Shown one piece after another: positions 34,920 to 44,107 of a stretch of 64,000 bases of DNA. The stretch spans positions 124,001 through 188,000 of the forward strand of contig JADKCC010000010.1 in the NCBI GenBank assembly GCA_016714785.1, in the 5' to 3' direction. Position 1 is the stretch's first letter. The number at the start of each line of letters is the position of its first letter. The stretch is from Saprospiraceae bacterium. Its GTDB lineage: Bacteria > Bacteroidota > Bacteroidia > Chitinophagales > Saprospiraceae. The notes beneath the pieces are model-generated. The model ran no database searches. It was not told where the DNA came from and saw only the letters and a program-made list of their open reading frames with translations. Made by a program: the position numbers and the translations under genes.

Positions 34920-37225
34920 TCCTTTTGTAATGCAAATTTTGACGATGATGTCTTTAGACTGTAATAAGTATTGCCAAGACCATAAGCCAAAGGATGGGTA
35001 TCATCTACTTCGTTTTTGACTATGGCACCTGCTGTACCTTTACTTATATTTCTTCTTTCCAGACCTTCATAATCATTGAGTCTATCCATGAGCTCCTGTT
35101 TCGTACGTGAATCTTCAGCTGCTTTCTTTTCATCATCAGTGGCAAACACATCAAATGTTAAACCTTTTTTATCTTGGAATTGCTGCACAGTGCCATCTAT
35201 TACAATCAGCCTTCCTCCATCACGTGTCCATTCTGTTAACTTTTTAAACCTATCCTCATTGATACTGTAATAACCATCAGGGAGTACGATGGTATTGTAA
35301 AGTGACAATTTGACGCGATCAAAATGTTCCCAATCGACCATGCTCACTTCATATTTTAATAAATGATCAAAATAGTACCATATTTCTCCTGAATTGTTGG
35401 CACTTACACCACGTCCCGAGAAGGTCAACACTTTAGGAGCATTTATGAGTTGAAAGTAATTACCACCTATATCTCCACCTTTGTCTGAAAACCCTGACAA
35501 ATGGCTGATAGCGTTTTCTATCTCATAGCTGTTGATCATTGTTGTTAGTTCAGTATCAAATTGATTTTTGTGTTTATTGTCTCCTTTATTGACCATAATG
35601 CTGCCCTTTGATATCACTTGTCCATTAAAAGTCGCTTCTTTTACTGCCATGCGTACTTTATATCCTTTTTGATGTAGTGCAGCCAAAATTTGTGCAGACT
35701 TAAGATCATTCCAAGGTATTTGATAACTAAATGCTTTTCCAACTAGGATATTTTCTTTTTGCGACGCTTTAGCTGTGGTTTCGAGTTTTAATGGTGTAGT
35801 AAAAGCGTAACAATCGGTTTGATAGGCAAATGGTAGTGCCCAAGCAGTAATATCGTATGTCACTGAATCACTCAAAATTGGTTCTTCTTCCATTAATACT
35901 TGAAGTAATACAGATCTTGGCTGGGCTGTTTGTATGATCATGTCACCAGATGCAACATCCAAAGCCTTTGTGGACTTGCTTTGATAATGGTACCCAGTTA
36001 GTTTACTTGAATTTTTGGCATATTGATATTGGATGCCACTTCTATCAAATAGGCTTGCTAATCTACTGAGACTTGGGCTGTTTTTCAAGACGTATGATTT
36101 ATATTTTCCTTTGGGATTACTTACACTTTCTCGATAGTATTGCTTAAAATTTGAGATAATATTATCTGCATTTTTTGAAGAAACCTCGATAGTGGAAAGC
36201 CCAACAACCGTATTGTGATCTATTTTGTCTTGTATAGTTAGGGTATCGCCATTTTCCAATTGTATAGATCTTCCAGAAGAACTATTACCTGCTTGTTCAT
36301 AGGTCATACCAACAGCTCCGCTATAACAAGGATACGTGTCACCATAACTTGGATAAAACAAATCGAATACTTCTCTTGTCCAATACAACCATCCCTTTTT
36401 ATCAAAATATGAAGCATGGTTTTTTCCTATTTCTGTCTGAAAGTCTCTCTGGAAACCAGAAAGATACTTATGATAAGGCTCTACGGCTGGTGCAAAATAA
36501 TAATTTTCATTATAACCCATTTCATGAAAATCTGCATGTATGTGAGGCAGCCAGCGATTATAGGCAATGATGCGCTCCTTAGTTTCTTTTTGAGTTTGCC
36601 ATGCCCAGTCCCTATTCATGTCAAACATATAATGATTGTATCTGCCTGATGGCCAAGGCTCTATATGCTCACGGTGACTAACACCAGGATGCATCAGCTG
36701 ACCACTTGTACTTTTTAAGAAGTGTACATATCTGTCATAACCATCAGGATTAAGGCTTGGATCAATGATGATCACTGTGTTTTTCAACCATGATTCTGAT
36801 CTATCATCGACTCCTGATACTAGATGGTACAATATATTTGGGACACTTTCAGTGGTACCTGCTTCATTGCCGTGAACTCCGAAACTACACCAAACCAATG
36901 CCTTTTCGTTGATATTTGCTGGTTTTGTAGTGTTTACACCTGCATTATAGAGGTTAGTTAATCTTATAGATTCAAGATTATCAAGGTTTTCGGATGATGA
37001 TATGTAAGTCAAAAACATGGGTCGTCCTTGATTGGTCACGCCATATTGCTCCATACTTATTTTATCACTTTGGGCGTCAAGGTATTTTATGTAGTCTATG
37101 ACTTGATGATGAAATGTATGTTGTTTACCATAATGGTCAAAATATTCTTTTGGAGATAAAATTTTTTGCGATTGAATCTGATAAAAGGATATTATTCCGA
37201 TCAATGTCACAAACCACTTATTCAT
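34907..37225 (-). CDS. M14 family zinc carboxypeptidase, secreted (frameshifted at the C-terminus)
   Basis: This 772-residue exported peptidase has a signal peptide (about 1-19). The M14 zinc-carboxypeptidase domain spans about 25-330, with SFGVHGNEAGTTES providing the His and Glu ligands, the substrate-binding DPSLNPDGYDRY, and HADFHEMG providing the third His. A C-terminal half follows that contains a flavodoxin or glutamine-amidotransferase-like fold (VLPDGYYSINEDRFKKLTEW, VIDGTVQQF). This architecture is common in Bacteroidota. The frame breaks 3 codons before the end, and the remaining 75 residues are at 34692-34919, for a total of about 845. It is probably periplasmic, acting on peptides. 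Its promoter region contains a striking inverted repeat. Confidence 0.88.
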   Translation of the reverse strand: MNKWFVTLIGIISFYQIQSQKILSPKEYFDHYGKQHTFHHQVIDYIKYLDAQSDKISMEQYGVTNQGRPMFLTYISSSENLDNLESIRLTNLYNAGVNTTKPANINEKALVWCSFGVHGNEAGTTESVPNILYHLVSGVDDRSESWLKNTVIIIDPSLNPDGYDRYVHFLKSTSGQLMHPGVSHREHIEPWPSGRYNHYMFDMNRDWAWQTQKETKERIIAYNRWLPHIHADFHEMGYNENYYFAPAVEPYHKYLSGFQRDFQTEIGKNHASYFDKKGWLYWTREVFDLFYPSYGDTYPCYSGAVGMTYEQAGNSSSGRSIQLENGDTLTIQDKIDHNTVVGLSTIEVSSKNADNIISNFKQYYRESVSNPKGKYKSYVLKNSPSLSRLASLFDRSGIQYQYAKNSSKLTGYHYQSKSTKALDVASGDMIIQTAQPRSVLLQVLMEEEPILSDSVTYDITAWALPFAYQTDCYAFTTPLKLETTAKASQKENILVGKAFSYQIPWNDLKSAQILAALHQKGYKVRMAVKEATFNGQVISKGSIMVNKGDNKHKNQFDTELTTMINSYEIENAISHLSGFSDKGGDIGGNYFQLINAPKVLTFSGRGVSANNSGEIWYYFDHLLKYEVSMVDWEHFDRVKLSLYNTIVLPDGYYSINEDRFKKLTEWTRDGGRLIVIDGTVQQFQDKKGLTFDVFATDDEKKAAEDSRTKQELMDRLNDYEGLERRNISKGTAGAIVKNEVDDTHPLAYGLGNTYYSLKTSSSKFALQKECGM

Positions 37226-37551
37226 AATTTAACTTTTTTTAAATGAATGAAATATTACAATCAAAACTGACTAAATTAAAACTATTTGCAAAAATAGTTT
37301 TAATTGTTATCTTTTAAAATTTATACCTTTAGTAAATTGTTTTTTAAAATTATTTGATTTCAAATGTATCTATCTGGTGCCGTGGATGCATTAAAATATA
37401 AATTATTTTCAATCCAATTTCTTACAACTATTATGGAAAGATAAAATTGAAGATGGCATAAAATTATACCTTTAGATTAAAAATATTAAGACCTTTATCA
37501 ATTTATAAATGGCAAACATAATCTAAGAATAAAAGAAGCAAAATAGATGTA
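37226..37551. other. intergenic region with promoter of the M14 peptidase
   Basis: This region of about 325 bases is very AT-rich. It contains the 14-bp inverted repeat at 37274-37305 with an embedded promoter element. Nothing else was recognised. Confidence 0.5.
37274..37305. promoter_or_regulatory. perfect 14-bp inverted repeat overlapping a -7 element
   Basis: AATTAAAACTATTT and its exact reverse complement flank a 4-base loop (GCAA). The minus-strand TAnnTTTG element TATTTTTG (37289-37296) lies within it, about 64 bases before the M14 start. It could be an operator covering the promoter of the peptidase/fahA unit. Confidence 0.5.
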
Positions 37552-40353
37552 TTAAAGTTTTACCCACTTCATGTGATAAATAGTATCTTCTACCACTAAA
37601 GTCAAGATGTACATACCTATGGGCCAGTCAGAAACATCTATAGAGACATCTCCTTTGATAATGGTCATCATTTCCTGATGACGAAGATTGCTTATATAAG
37701 CGTATTGGACTTTTTTATCCAATAATATTTGCAAATTATCTTGAGCAGGATTGGGATAAATGGTTACGTATGGATTTGTTTCATTATATTGAATGGCGCT
37801 TTCTTTCTCTACAAAGGCTACGACATTTAATAAGTCACTTTCACAGGTTTGAAAATCATGATGTACTTCCCAGTTATAGAAATACATAAAATATTGTGAC
37901 CCAAATGAAGAAGAAACAATACTAAGGGTATTTTCTATCGTGTAAGGATAATTAGTACTGCTGAATGTGCGTACCAAACGTGGAGATTTAAAACCTAAAG
38001 ACGATTCGTTTATGTTTTCATCCGTTCTTATTCTATAATTTAAGCCTGGTTTTAAATTTGCGTCTAATATTACTTTTGTAATTCCAGGTTTAAGGATGAT
38101 GTCTTTAGAAAAAATAACTTCATTGATGTTATTGGTGATAATAATTCTACGCAACCCTTCCGTATCAGTGTTAAGTTGGATTGCATGTATAATGCAATTT
38201 TTTTCTACATTGAAGATCATGTTTCCAGCTGTCGTGTTTGATCCATAAAAATTACTAGATGGGAATACCTTTTCACCCACATTATTTATTTTAACATCAA
38301 TGTTTTCTATCGCTTTAGCACCATAAACCTTAGTTAATTCCAACGGTTCTGTGATCAGAGTGTCACCTATATAGATAGGATTTGTGAAGTCAGGTAATTC
38401 AAACCAATGGGTATTTGGATGGTTGGATGTCAATGTTGCAGGCTTACCTTGCGTCACCGTATCACCTTTTACCAACCAATTAATATTTACAAAATCTACA
38501 TAAACACTATCTTTTTTAGTATTGCCACAATAATCTGATGCTGTAAGTGATATCCATCCTGTTTCGTTTGCTTCAAAAAAAGATGCAGAACTTCCATCTT
38601 GCCATTTGTACTCAGCTGCTGGAATCGGATATATTTCAAGAATGCTTCCTTGGCATAGTTTTTTATTATTGATAGAGGGCAATAATTTTTCATCATCTTC
38701 AAAGCAGCCTGATATTACCACTATTGGTTTTGAAATGGTAACACAACCATTTGTATCGGTCATAGATACATGGTAAGTGCCATTATTTACTTGTAAGTTA
38801 GGATTAGTTGTCCCACTATTCCACTGATAGGTAGCAAATCCTGGCAAAGCGTTTAGTCCCACTGTTGTATCTTTGGCTATCAAAACATCTTCGTAAAGTT
38901 CCATTTGTTGCGTCATACATTTTCCTTCTTGAATATAGTAAGTATTATTTCCTTCTACATTAGTGTATTTATCAATAATACCGGAAGGCCATTTTATTAG
39001 AAGGCTATCGGACATATTGGAGTTTCCTAATCCAAATATTTGCTGAAAAGAATTAAAAATCCCGTAACTTTCACCACCTTTGATATATCTGACTTGTTTC
39101 CCCCAAGTGCCATACAATTCTAACTGTGCACCTATGGCTGAAATATTGGAAGTCCTACCTTGTAAATTGAGTTTGATGTAGTGATTATTGTTGGGTTGAT
39201 TAAGCCATATTTGGTCATCAGTTGGACCTACATCATTGATGGGTTCGCCCAAATGCGCATGTATATCTATAAAACCATCGTCATTGAAGTCGCCACATAT
39301 CATTGATCTTGCTTGCGTAGGGCCTATAATATCTTTTATTATGTCAAATGTTTTGTCTCCTTTATTGTGCATTAAGATAGCGCCTTCTACACCAGTAAGC
39401 AATATATCAACCCATCCATCATTATCAAAATCTCTCATAATAGCTTGAAAACTAAATGAAGATAAAGATATAGGCATCGTTATTTTTTTAAATGAGTTCC
39501 CATTGATGTTTTCCATAAGTTCATGTGGACTATAGTGATTTACTACGAAAGCATCTTGATCACCATCATTATCAATATCTCCAAAAGCTGTTACCCAAGA
39601 TTGTGCTCCACTATTCAGGCCAAATACAGCCCCTTTTTCTTCAAAAACTGTGTTACCTTTATTGATATAAAGTCTATTAATTCTTCTCTGATCAGATGGA
39701 TCTTCAACGCCTGCACGACACTTAGATATACAAAGGTCTGGCAACAGATCTCCATTGACATCAACCCATTCACTCCCATAATTTCCAGAACCATCGGTAG
39801 GGTCATTCAGTGAGAAGTCGATGATATTGGTAAGTGACAAATTGCCCGCACCATCATTGAGATAAATTTTATTTGGACCATCATCATTACAAACAAAATA
39901 ATCTAACCATCCATCATTATTGATATCTACAATATTGGATCCTTGTGCGTAAATACCCGAATTGAAAGTTTTGCGTGAAAATGAATAGTTTTTGATAGAA
40001 ATGATGCTACCTAAATTATATTCTCCAGCAAGGATGAGTTCATTAAATCCATCATTGTTTATGTCTCCAGCTGCCAAAGTCCATTCTTTACTTGAAGTAG
40101 TTTTTACAGTATCTAAAAGTGAAAGTCCGAAATTTTTGCCTGTACTCTTTACGAGTTTCATTACATTTCCTTTGTCCAATATCATCAAGTCATCAATCAG
40201 GTCACCATCAATATCCAATGCAGCGCCAGGCATGACACTACGAGTCTGAAGTTGATTTTTATATAGAACAGTCTTATTTGTAAAAGTTGGCTGTGCTTTT
40301 AGTAAGCTTATGGTAGCAATAAAAAAGTAAAAACATTTATACTTTAGATCCAT
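37552..40353 (-). CDS. secreted FG-GAP/ASPIC-UnbV protein with T9SS sorting domain
   Basis: This 933-residue protein has a signal peptide (about 1-20). It then carries a long series of FG-GAP/VCBS-type calcium-binding repeats (DIDGDLIDDLMILDKG, DINNDGFNELILAG, DINNDGWLDYFVCNDDG, DFDNDGWVDILLTG), forming a beta-propeller to about residue 390. An ASPIC/UnbV domain follows (about 400-470: GAQLELYGTWGKQVRYIKGG, then SLLIKWPSG). The next part holds Ig-like domains with paired Cys, and the C-terminal type A sorting domain (YPNPAQDNLQILL, WPIGMYILTLV). It should be exported by the type IX system to the surface. Adhesion or ligand binding is plausible, but the substrate is unknown. It has no operon partners. 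Confidence 0.88.
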   Translation of the reverse strand: MDLKYKCFYFFIATISLLKAQPTFTNKTVLYKNQLQTRSVMPGAALDIDGDLIDDLMILDKGNVMKLVKSTGKNFGLSLLDTVKTTSSKEWTLAAGDINNDGFNELILAGEYNLGSIISIKNYSFSRKTFNSGIYAQGSNIVDINNDGWLDYFVCNDDGPNKIYLNDGAGNLSLTNIIDFSLNDPTDGSGNYGSEWVDVNGDLLPDLCISKCRAGVEDPSDQRRINRLYINKGNTVFEEKGAVFGLNSGAQSWVTAFGDIDNDGDQDAFVVNHYSPHELMENINGNSFKKITMPISLSSFSFQAIMRDFDNDGWVDILLTGVEGAILMHNKGDKTFDIIKDIIGPTQARSMICGDFNDDGFIDIHAHLGEPINDVGPTDDQIWLNQPNNNHYIKLNLQGRTSNISAIGAQLELYGTWGKQVRYIKGGESYGIFNSFQQIFGLGNSNMSDSLLIKWPSGIIDKYTNVEGNNTYYIQEGKCMTQQMELYEDVLIAKDTTVGLNALPGFATYQWNSGTTNPNLQVNNGTYHVSMTDTNGCVTISKPIVVISGCFEDDEKLLPSINNKKLCQGSILEIYPIPAAEYKWQDGSSASFFEANETGWISLTASDYCGNTKKDSVYVDFVNINWLVKGDTVTQGKPATLTSNHPNTHWFELPDFTNPIYIGDTLITEPLELTKVYGAKAIENIDVKINNVGEKVFPSSNFYGSNTTAGNMIFNVEKNCIIHAIQLNTDTEGLRRIIITNNINEVIFSKDIILKPGITKVILDANLKPGLNYRIRTDENINESSLGFKSPRLVRTFSSTNYPYTIENTLSIVSSSFGSQYFMYFYNWEVHHDFQTCESDLLNVVAFVEKESAIQYNETNPYVTIYPNPAQDNLQILLDKKVQYAYISNLRHQEMMTIIKGDVSIDVSDWPIGMYILTLVVEDTIYHMKWVKL

Positions 40354-40715
40354 ATATAAATTACTGATTTTAAGATGTAAAGATATATATATATTTTAAT
40401 AGAATGTTATAATTGATTTTTGAAAATTTAATATTAAGTCCACTCAGAAAAGTAAATTGATTATCCCGAAGGGATAAAATATGAGCAACCATCGGTGTAA
40501 TCGGTGGTAATTAATAGCTAAAAAAATTGAAACGCTACCAGGGTTTAATTATTAAGTTATTGATATTCAATCCATTGATGGTTGAACTTTATTCTTTCAT
40601 TGTACCAAAGGTTTCAACTTCGGATATTCATATTCAGTCCTTTAAGGACTGTTTGTTGATTTCCAGACTTTTCGGAATGGATTCAGTATATGAGTTTTTA
40701 TTATGAATTAAAAAT
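40354..40715. repeat. intergenic cluster of short palindromic repeat motifs
   Basis: This non-coding stretch holds several small symmetrical elements. They are the segment GTCCACTCAGAAAAGT (40438-40453), a hairpin TTATCCC-GAA-GGGATAA (40461-40477), a direct repeat ATCGGTG (40491-40497 and 40500-40506), and a hairpin CAGTCCTT-T-AAGGACTG (40635-40651). They resemble REP-like intergenic repeats of Bacteroidota. The first motif recurs in altered form near 61217. Confidence 0.5.
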
Positions 40716-40752
40716 AAAAAAAGGCAACCCAATTGAATGAGTCACCTTTTTT
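40716..40752 (-). terminator. terminator of mscL
   Basis: On the minus strand a GGTGAC/GTTGCC stem with two G-U pairs is framed by an A-run and a six-T run, about 23 bases after the mscL stop. It is weaker than the other terminators in the window. Confidence 0.5.
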
Positions 40753-40774
40753 AAATGATATATTGTAATAATGA

Positions 40775-41008
40775 TTATTTTTTCAATAAATCTCTAATTT
40801 GTGTCAATAATTCTTCTTGAGTAGGGCCTGCAGGTGCTGGTGCTGGAGCTGGTTTTTTTGCAGCATTCATTGCTTTGATAATCATAAACATTACAATAGT
40901 TATGATGAAAAATTGATAACAGTTCCTACTAATGATCCATAAAGAATAGCAGATTCTGGTGTTGTAACCACACCTGCTGCATCGACTACAGCTGGTGACA
41001 ATACCCAC
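40775..41008 (-). CDS. mscL: large-conductance mechanosensitive channel MscL, C-terminal part (frameshifted)
   Basis: The last about 45 residues of this frame (FFIITIVMFMIIKAMNAAKK, then a Pro/Ala linker and EELLTQIRDLLKK) are the second membrane helix and the C-terminal cytoplasmic helix of MscL. Upstream residues in this frame are a shifted reading of the loop and not real protein. It joins the N-terminal part at 40900-41175 when one T is added to the five-base run at 40908-40912 (A on the plus strand). Confidence 0.88.
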   Translation of the reverse strand: MGIVTSCSRCSRCGYNTRICYSLWIISRNCYQFFIITIVMFMIIKAMNAAKKPAPAPAPAGPTQEELLTQIRDLLKK

Positions 41009-41175
41009 TTTGCAGTACTTAAATCTCCTAGCTGGAAAATCTGTCCAAAAATGGGCATGAACACTCCATCAACAAATGCTGAAGTTATTTTCCCAAAAGC
41101 TGTCGCTAATACTAAACCAATAGCTACATCCAATAAATTACCTTTAAATGCGAATTCTTTAAATTCTTTTAACAT
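40900..41175 (-). CDS. mscL: large-conductance mechanosensitive channel MscL, N-terminal part (frameshifted)
   Basis: MscL opens under membrane tension and protects the cell from osmotic down-shock. This part shows the N-terminal helix and first membrane segment (FKEFAFKGNLLDVAIGLVLATAFGKITSAFVDG), which includes the gating pore glycines, and the periplasmic loop with SAILYGSLVGTVINF, the start of the second membrane helix. The frame then ends two residues later. With one base restored at 40908-40912 the protein continues into 40775-41008, for a normal length of about 133 residues. The gene stands alone. The upstream region is AT-rich, with a near-match promoter element TATCTTCG on the minus strand at 41222-41229. 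Confidence 0.92.
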   Translation of the reverse strand: MLKEFKEFAFKGNLLDVAIGLVLATAFGKITSAFVDGVFMPIFGQIFQLGDLSTAKWVLSPAVVDAAGVVTTPESAILYGSLVGTVINFSS

Positions 41176-41491
41176 AATGTTTTGATTTTATAATATTAAG
41201 AAATAAATGATAAATTTGAGACGAAGATAATTACAAAAGTTACTAAAAAACTAATTAAAACGTAAATTAATTTTTCCTAGACTAATTAAATTAGTTTTTG
41301 TCAAAATAAATTTTGACCAATTATTGGATCCTTTATACTTTAGTAATCTTCTTTATTTATCCTTTTGGCGCCAAATTCATTTTTAATTAATATAGCTATA
41401 TTAGCTAATTAATTAGAAAATCTTACTTTTGCACCATTAGTTTACAGTTTTTAGTTGTTGTTTATTTTAAATAGAATCATAAGCCAAAACC
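41176..41491. other. divergent intergenic region, mscL / alkaline phosphatase
   Basis: About 315 bases of very AT-rich sequence containing the outward promoters of both neighbours. A tract of ATTAG/CTAAT-type repeats near 41380-41415 (TATAGCTATATTAGCTAATTAATTAG) has local two-fold symmetry. There is no gene. Confidence 0.4.
41424..41431 (+). promoter_or_regulatory. putative -7 promoter element of the alkaline phosphatase gene
   Basis: TACTTTTG matches TAnnTTTG and lies about 60 bases before the ATG at 41492. No obvious phosphate-responsive box was recognised. Confidence 0.45.
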
Positions 41492-42901
41492 ATGAAACGT
41501 CGTCAATTCTTTAGAAACACTGCACTTAGTGCCATAGGAGCATCATTTATTTTGCCTGCGCAAGCTTGTACGCCTACCCAATCTTTGATTAATGGCATAG
41601 GTCAAGGCAAAAAGGCAAAGAACATCATTTTTATGGTAAGTGACGGTATGAGTTCAGGTACACTCAATATGGGTGATCTATTCAGACGACGCAAAGAAGG
41701 GAAAGGCAGTAATTGGTTGGATTTATACAGAAATCAAAGAGTATCCCGTGGATTAATGGATATGGCGTCTGCCAGCTCTATGATTACAGATAGTGCTGCA
41801 GCCAGCTCATCGTGGGGCGGAGGAATAAGGGTAAAAAATAAAAGCCTCAACACGGGTCCTAATGGGGAAGAATATATGCCAATTTGGCAAAAATTTAAAA
41901 AAAGTGGTAAAAAGGTAGGTTGTGTCACCACTGTGCCTATTACTCATGCCACGCCGGCAGGCTTTTGTGTATCTTCCAAATCGCGTGGAGAGCAAGATGA
42001 GATTGCTTTAAAATATTTGGGTCTAAGGTTTGATGTGATGATGGGTGGCGGAAGCAAATATTTTGAAAACCGTAAAGATGGTAGAAATATGTACGAAGAT
42101 TTCAAATCTGAAGGTTATTTTGTTGTGAATAATAAGACGGAGATGATCAATGTTAATGGCAACAGACCCGTGCTTGGAGTTTTTGCTGAGGACGGATTGC
42201 CTTATGAACTGGATCGAATCAATGACTCACAATTATTAAATGACGTACCGTCTCTGGCTGAAATGTCACAAAAAGCCATAGACCTGATGAAAGATCATCC
42301 TGATGGTTTTTGTTTGCAAATAGAAGGTGGCAAAGTGGATTGGGCTGCCCATGCCAATGATGCAGCAGGGTTGATTTACGATCAGGTTGCTTTTGATGAT
42401 GCCATTAAAGTGGCCATCGATTTTGCAGAAAAAGATGGTAATACTTTGGTGATCATCACTTCAGATCATGGCAACGCTAATCCAGGACTTTATTATGGGG
42501 ATAAAGCTGACAAAAATTTTGAAAAATTATTTAACTATAAACATACCAATGACTGGATATTGATGGGATTTGATAAAGACTCATCCGCCACCACACTTGC
42601 TGAACGTGTCGTATTACATCAAGGATACGAACTGAAAAGTGATCAATTGTCATTCATTATTAATAAATATAAAGAACAAGCTGCTGAAGGTGTGTATAAT
42701 TCCTATAAACTACCATTCAAAGAATATGCACAATTTCAACAGGAACATACTTCCATAGCTTTTGGAGGTATGGAGCACTCAGCAGATTTTACAGAATTGG
42801 CTATGTTTGGTCCAGGGAGTGAACGTATGAAGCCATTTATGATTAACACAGATATGCATTATTTTTTGCTAGAAGTGGCAGAAGTAGAAAATAAATTTTA
42901 A
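41492..42901 (+). CDS. alkaline phosphatase (PhoA-type)
   Basis: A phosphomonoesterase exported to the periplasm or outer surface, 469 residues. The N-terminus is a twin-arginine-type signal (KRRQFFRNTALSAIGASF) with a possible lipobox Cys at about 26. The family features are the first metal site (IIFMVSDGMSSG), the nucleophile Ser101 in ITDSAAASSS, the metal-binding EGGKVDWAAHANDA, and ITSDHGNANPG with Asp-His. A late HSADFTELAMFGPG supplies the last metal His. It should need zinc and magnesium. It diverges from mscL and converges on a barrel-protein gene. Whether phosphate starvation controls it cannot be seen from the sequence. Confidence 0.93.
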   Translation: MKRRQFFRNTALSAIGASFILPAQACTPTQSLINGIGQGKKAKNIIFMVSDGMSSGTLNMGDLFRRRKEGKGSNWLDLYRNQRVSRGLMDMASASSMITDSAAASSSWGGGIRVKNKSLNTGPNGEEYMPIWQKFKKSGKKVGCVTTVPITHATPAGFCVSSKSRGEQDEIALKYLGLRFDVMMGGGSKYFENRKDGRNMYEDFKSEGYFVVNNKTEMINVNGNRPVLGVFAEDGLPYELDRINDSQLLNDVPSLAEMSQKAIDLMKDHPDGFCLQIEGGKVDWAAHANDAAGLIYDQVAFDDAIKVAIDFAEKDGNTLVIITSDHGNANPGLYYGDKADKNFEKLFNYKHTNDWILMGFDKDSSATTLAERVVLHQGYELKSDQLSFIINKYKEQAAEGVYNSYKLPFKEYAQFQQEHTSIAFGGMEHSADFTELAMFGPGSERMKPFMINTDMHYFLLEVAEVENKF

Positions 42902-42909
42902 GCGTATTG

Positions 42910-43920
42910 TCAAAATTTGTAAGAGACCGTCAAAAGCGGTAAAATATCATAATAACTTCCAAAATTATAATAATCTTTATAATCTTGTCTTATGATAGCT
43001 GCTTCTATCAATAACTTATTAAATGCATATCTCGCGCCTAAAGAATATTTATTGCCAAAATAATCAGAATTGATTAGCCAGTTTTCGGTGATAAGATACA
43101 AGGATCGAGACAACCTAACCATACCATTGATATTTATAGTAGTAAAAGAGCTCGTTTTAAATTCTTCCAAATAAATAGAATTAACATAGGCGTAGTGTAT
43201 CCCTTTAAATTGATATCCTCCTAAACCAAAAGTAGCATTGTTGTTGCGATTTCCAAAGGTGATCAATCCAGAGAGTGATAAATGTTGGTCATGGTTTTTA
43301 TTAAGATATTGAGAATAAAAAAAGAAATAATTGTCTTTGACTAAACTATAATACCCATTCATCCCAACATGAATATTTTCTAACAATTTCCATCCACCAA
43401 CTTTGATCTTAAACATATTAACATAAGGCCCTTCATTATCATCAATAATGTATGGATACAAACTGATGCCTGTACCAGCACTTAAATGATTAGATATGCC
43501 ATATTCTAAGCTTTTATAAAATAATAGCGAGCTGTTTATCACAATATCTTCTTTAGCTAAATTGAATGCAGATGGACTTAAAAAATATTTATGAGCGAAT
43601 TGATTATCAGGTAGATATTTCCAGTTTTTTATTTGGTCAGTTTTTCGTTTTATAATCTTTTTAATATCTGACTCATGGACCGTTACTAAAGATGAGTCGC
43701 CTATCATAAAGGCCAATTTGTCATTAGTTTCGTTAATCAAACGACCCATGAAATGATTGCCACTCTTTAAATAAACTTTATAATATGCATTATTATGCCA
43801 ATTTTGCGTTTCTTTAGTTGTTTGTCCTTGTAGATATTCATTAGTAGAGAATATAAAAAGTGCATTGAAAAGAGTTATCCGCCACCATAATGTTTTTGTA
43901 TGTTGAAATGTGAGTTTCAT
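42910..43920 (-). CDS. outer-membrane protein, paralogue of 45142-46065
   Basis: This 336-residue protein has a signal peptide-like N-terminus (about 10-33, after a basic start). It then has a short N-terminal part with the LKSGNHFMGRLINETND loop and a run of beta strands ending in the aromatic VSYKF terminus, as in outer-membrane barrels. Its second half can be aligned with the protein at 45142-46065: SAFNLAKEDIVINSSLLFYKSLEYGISNHLS versus SAFNILKNDVNLYNNMGFYTALEYGITNHIS, and LYLITENWLIN versus FYLMTENWITT. I do not recognise the family. The two paralogues enclose a T9SS cargo gene on the other strand. Confidence 0.65.
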   Translation of the reverse strand: MKLTFQHTKTLWWRITLFNALFIFSTNEYLQGQTTKETQNWHNNAYYKVYLKSGNHFMGRLINETNDKLAFMIGDSSLVTVHESDIKKIIKRKTDQIKNWKYLPDNQFAHKYFLSPSAFNLAKEDIVINSSLLFYKSLEYGISNHLSAGTGISLYPYIIDDNEGPYVNMFKIKVGGWKLLENIHVGMNGYYSLVKDNYFFFYSQYLNKNHDQHLSLSGLITFGNRNNNATFGLGGYQFKGIHYAYVNSIYLEEFKTSSFTTININGMVRLSRSLYLITENWLINSDYFGNKYSLGARYAFNKLLIEAAIIRQDYKDYYNFGSYYDILPLLTVSYKF

Positions 43921-44107
43921 GAGCTTAAGTAATTAGTATTTGACTATATTCAGAACATAAATTGCCTTAAACATATTGTCTAAGTACAATAATATTTTAA
44001 AAATCTTGCATAATTAATTTTATTGTGTTAATTTTACACTAAGATATGTGGAATTTCCGATTATCTTACGAATTTTACCATTTATTAACCATTATAAGCC
44101 ACACAAG

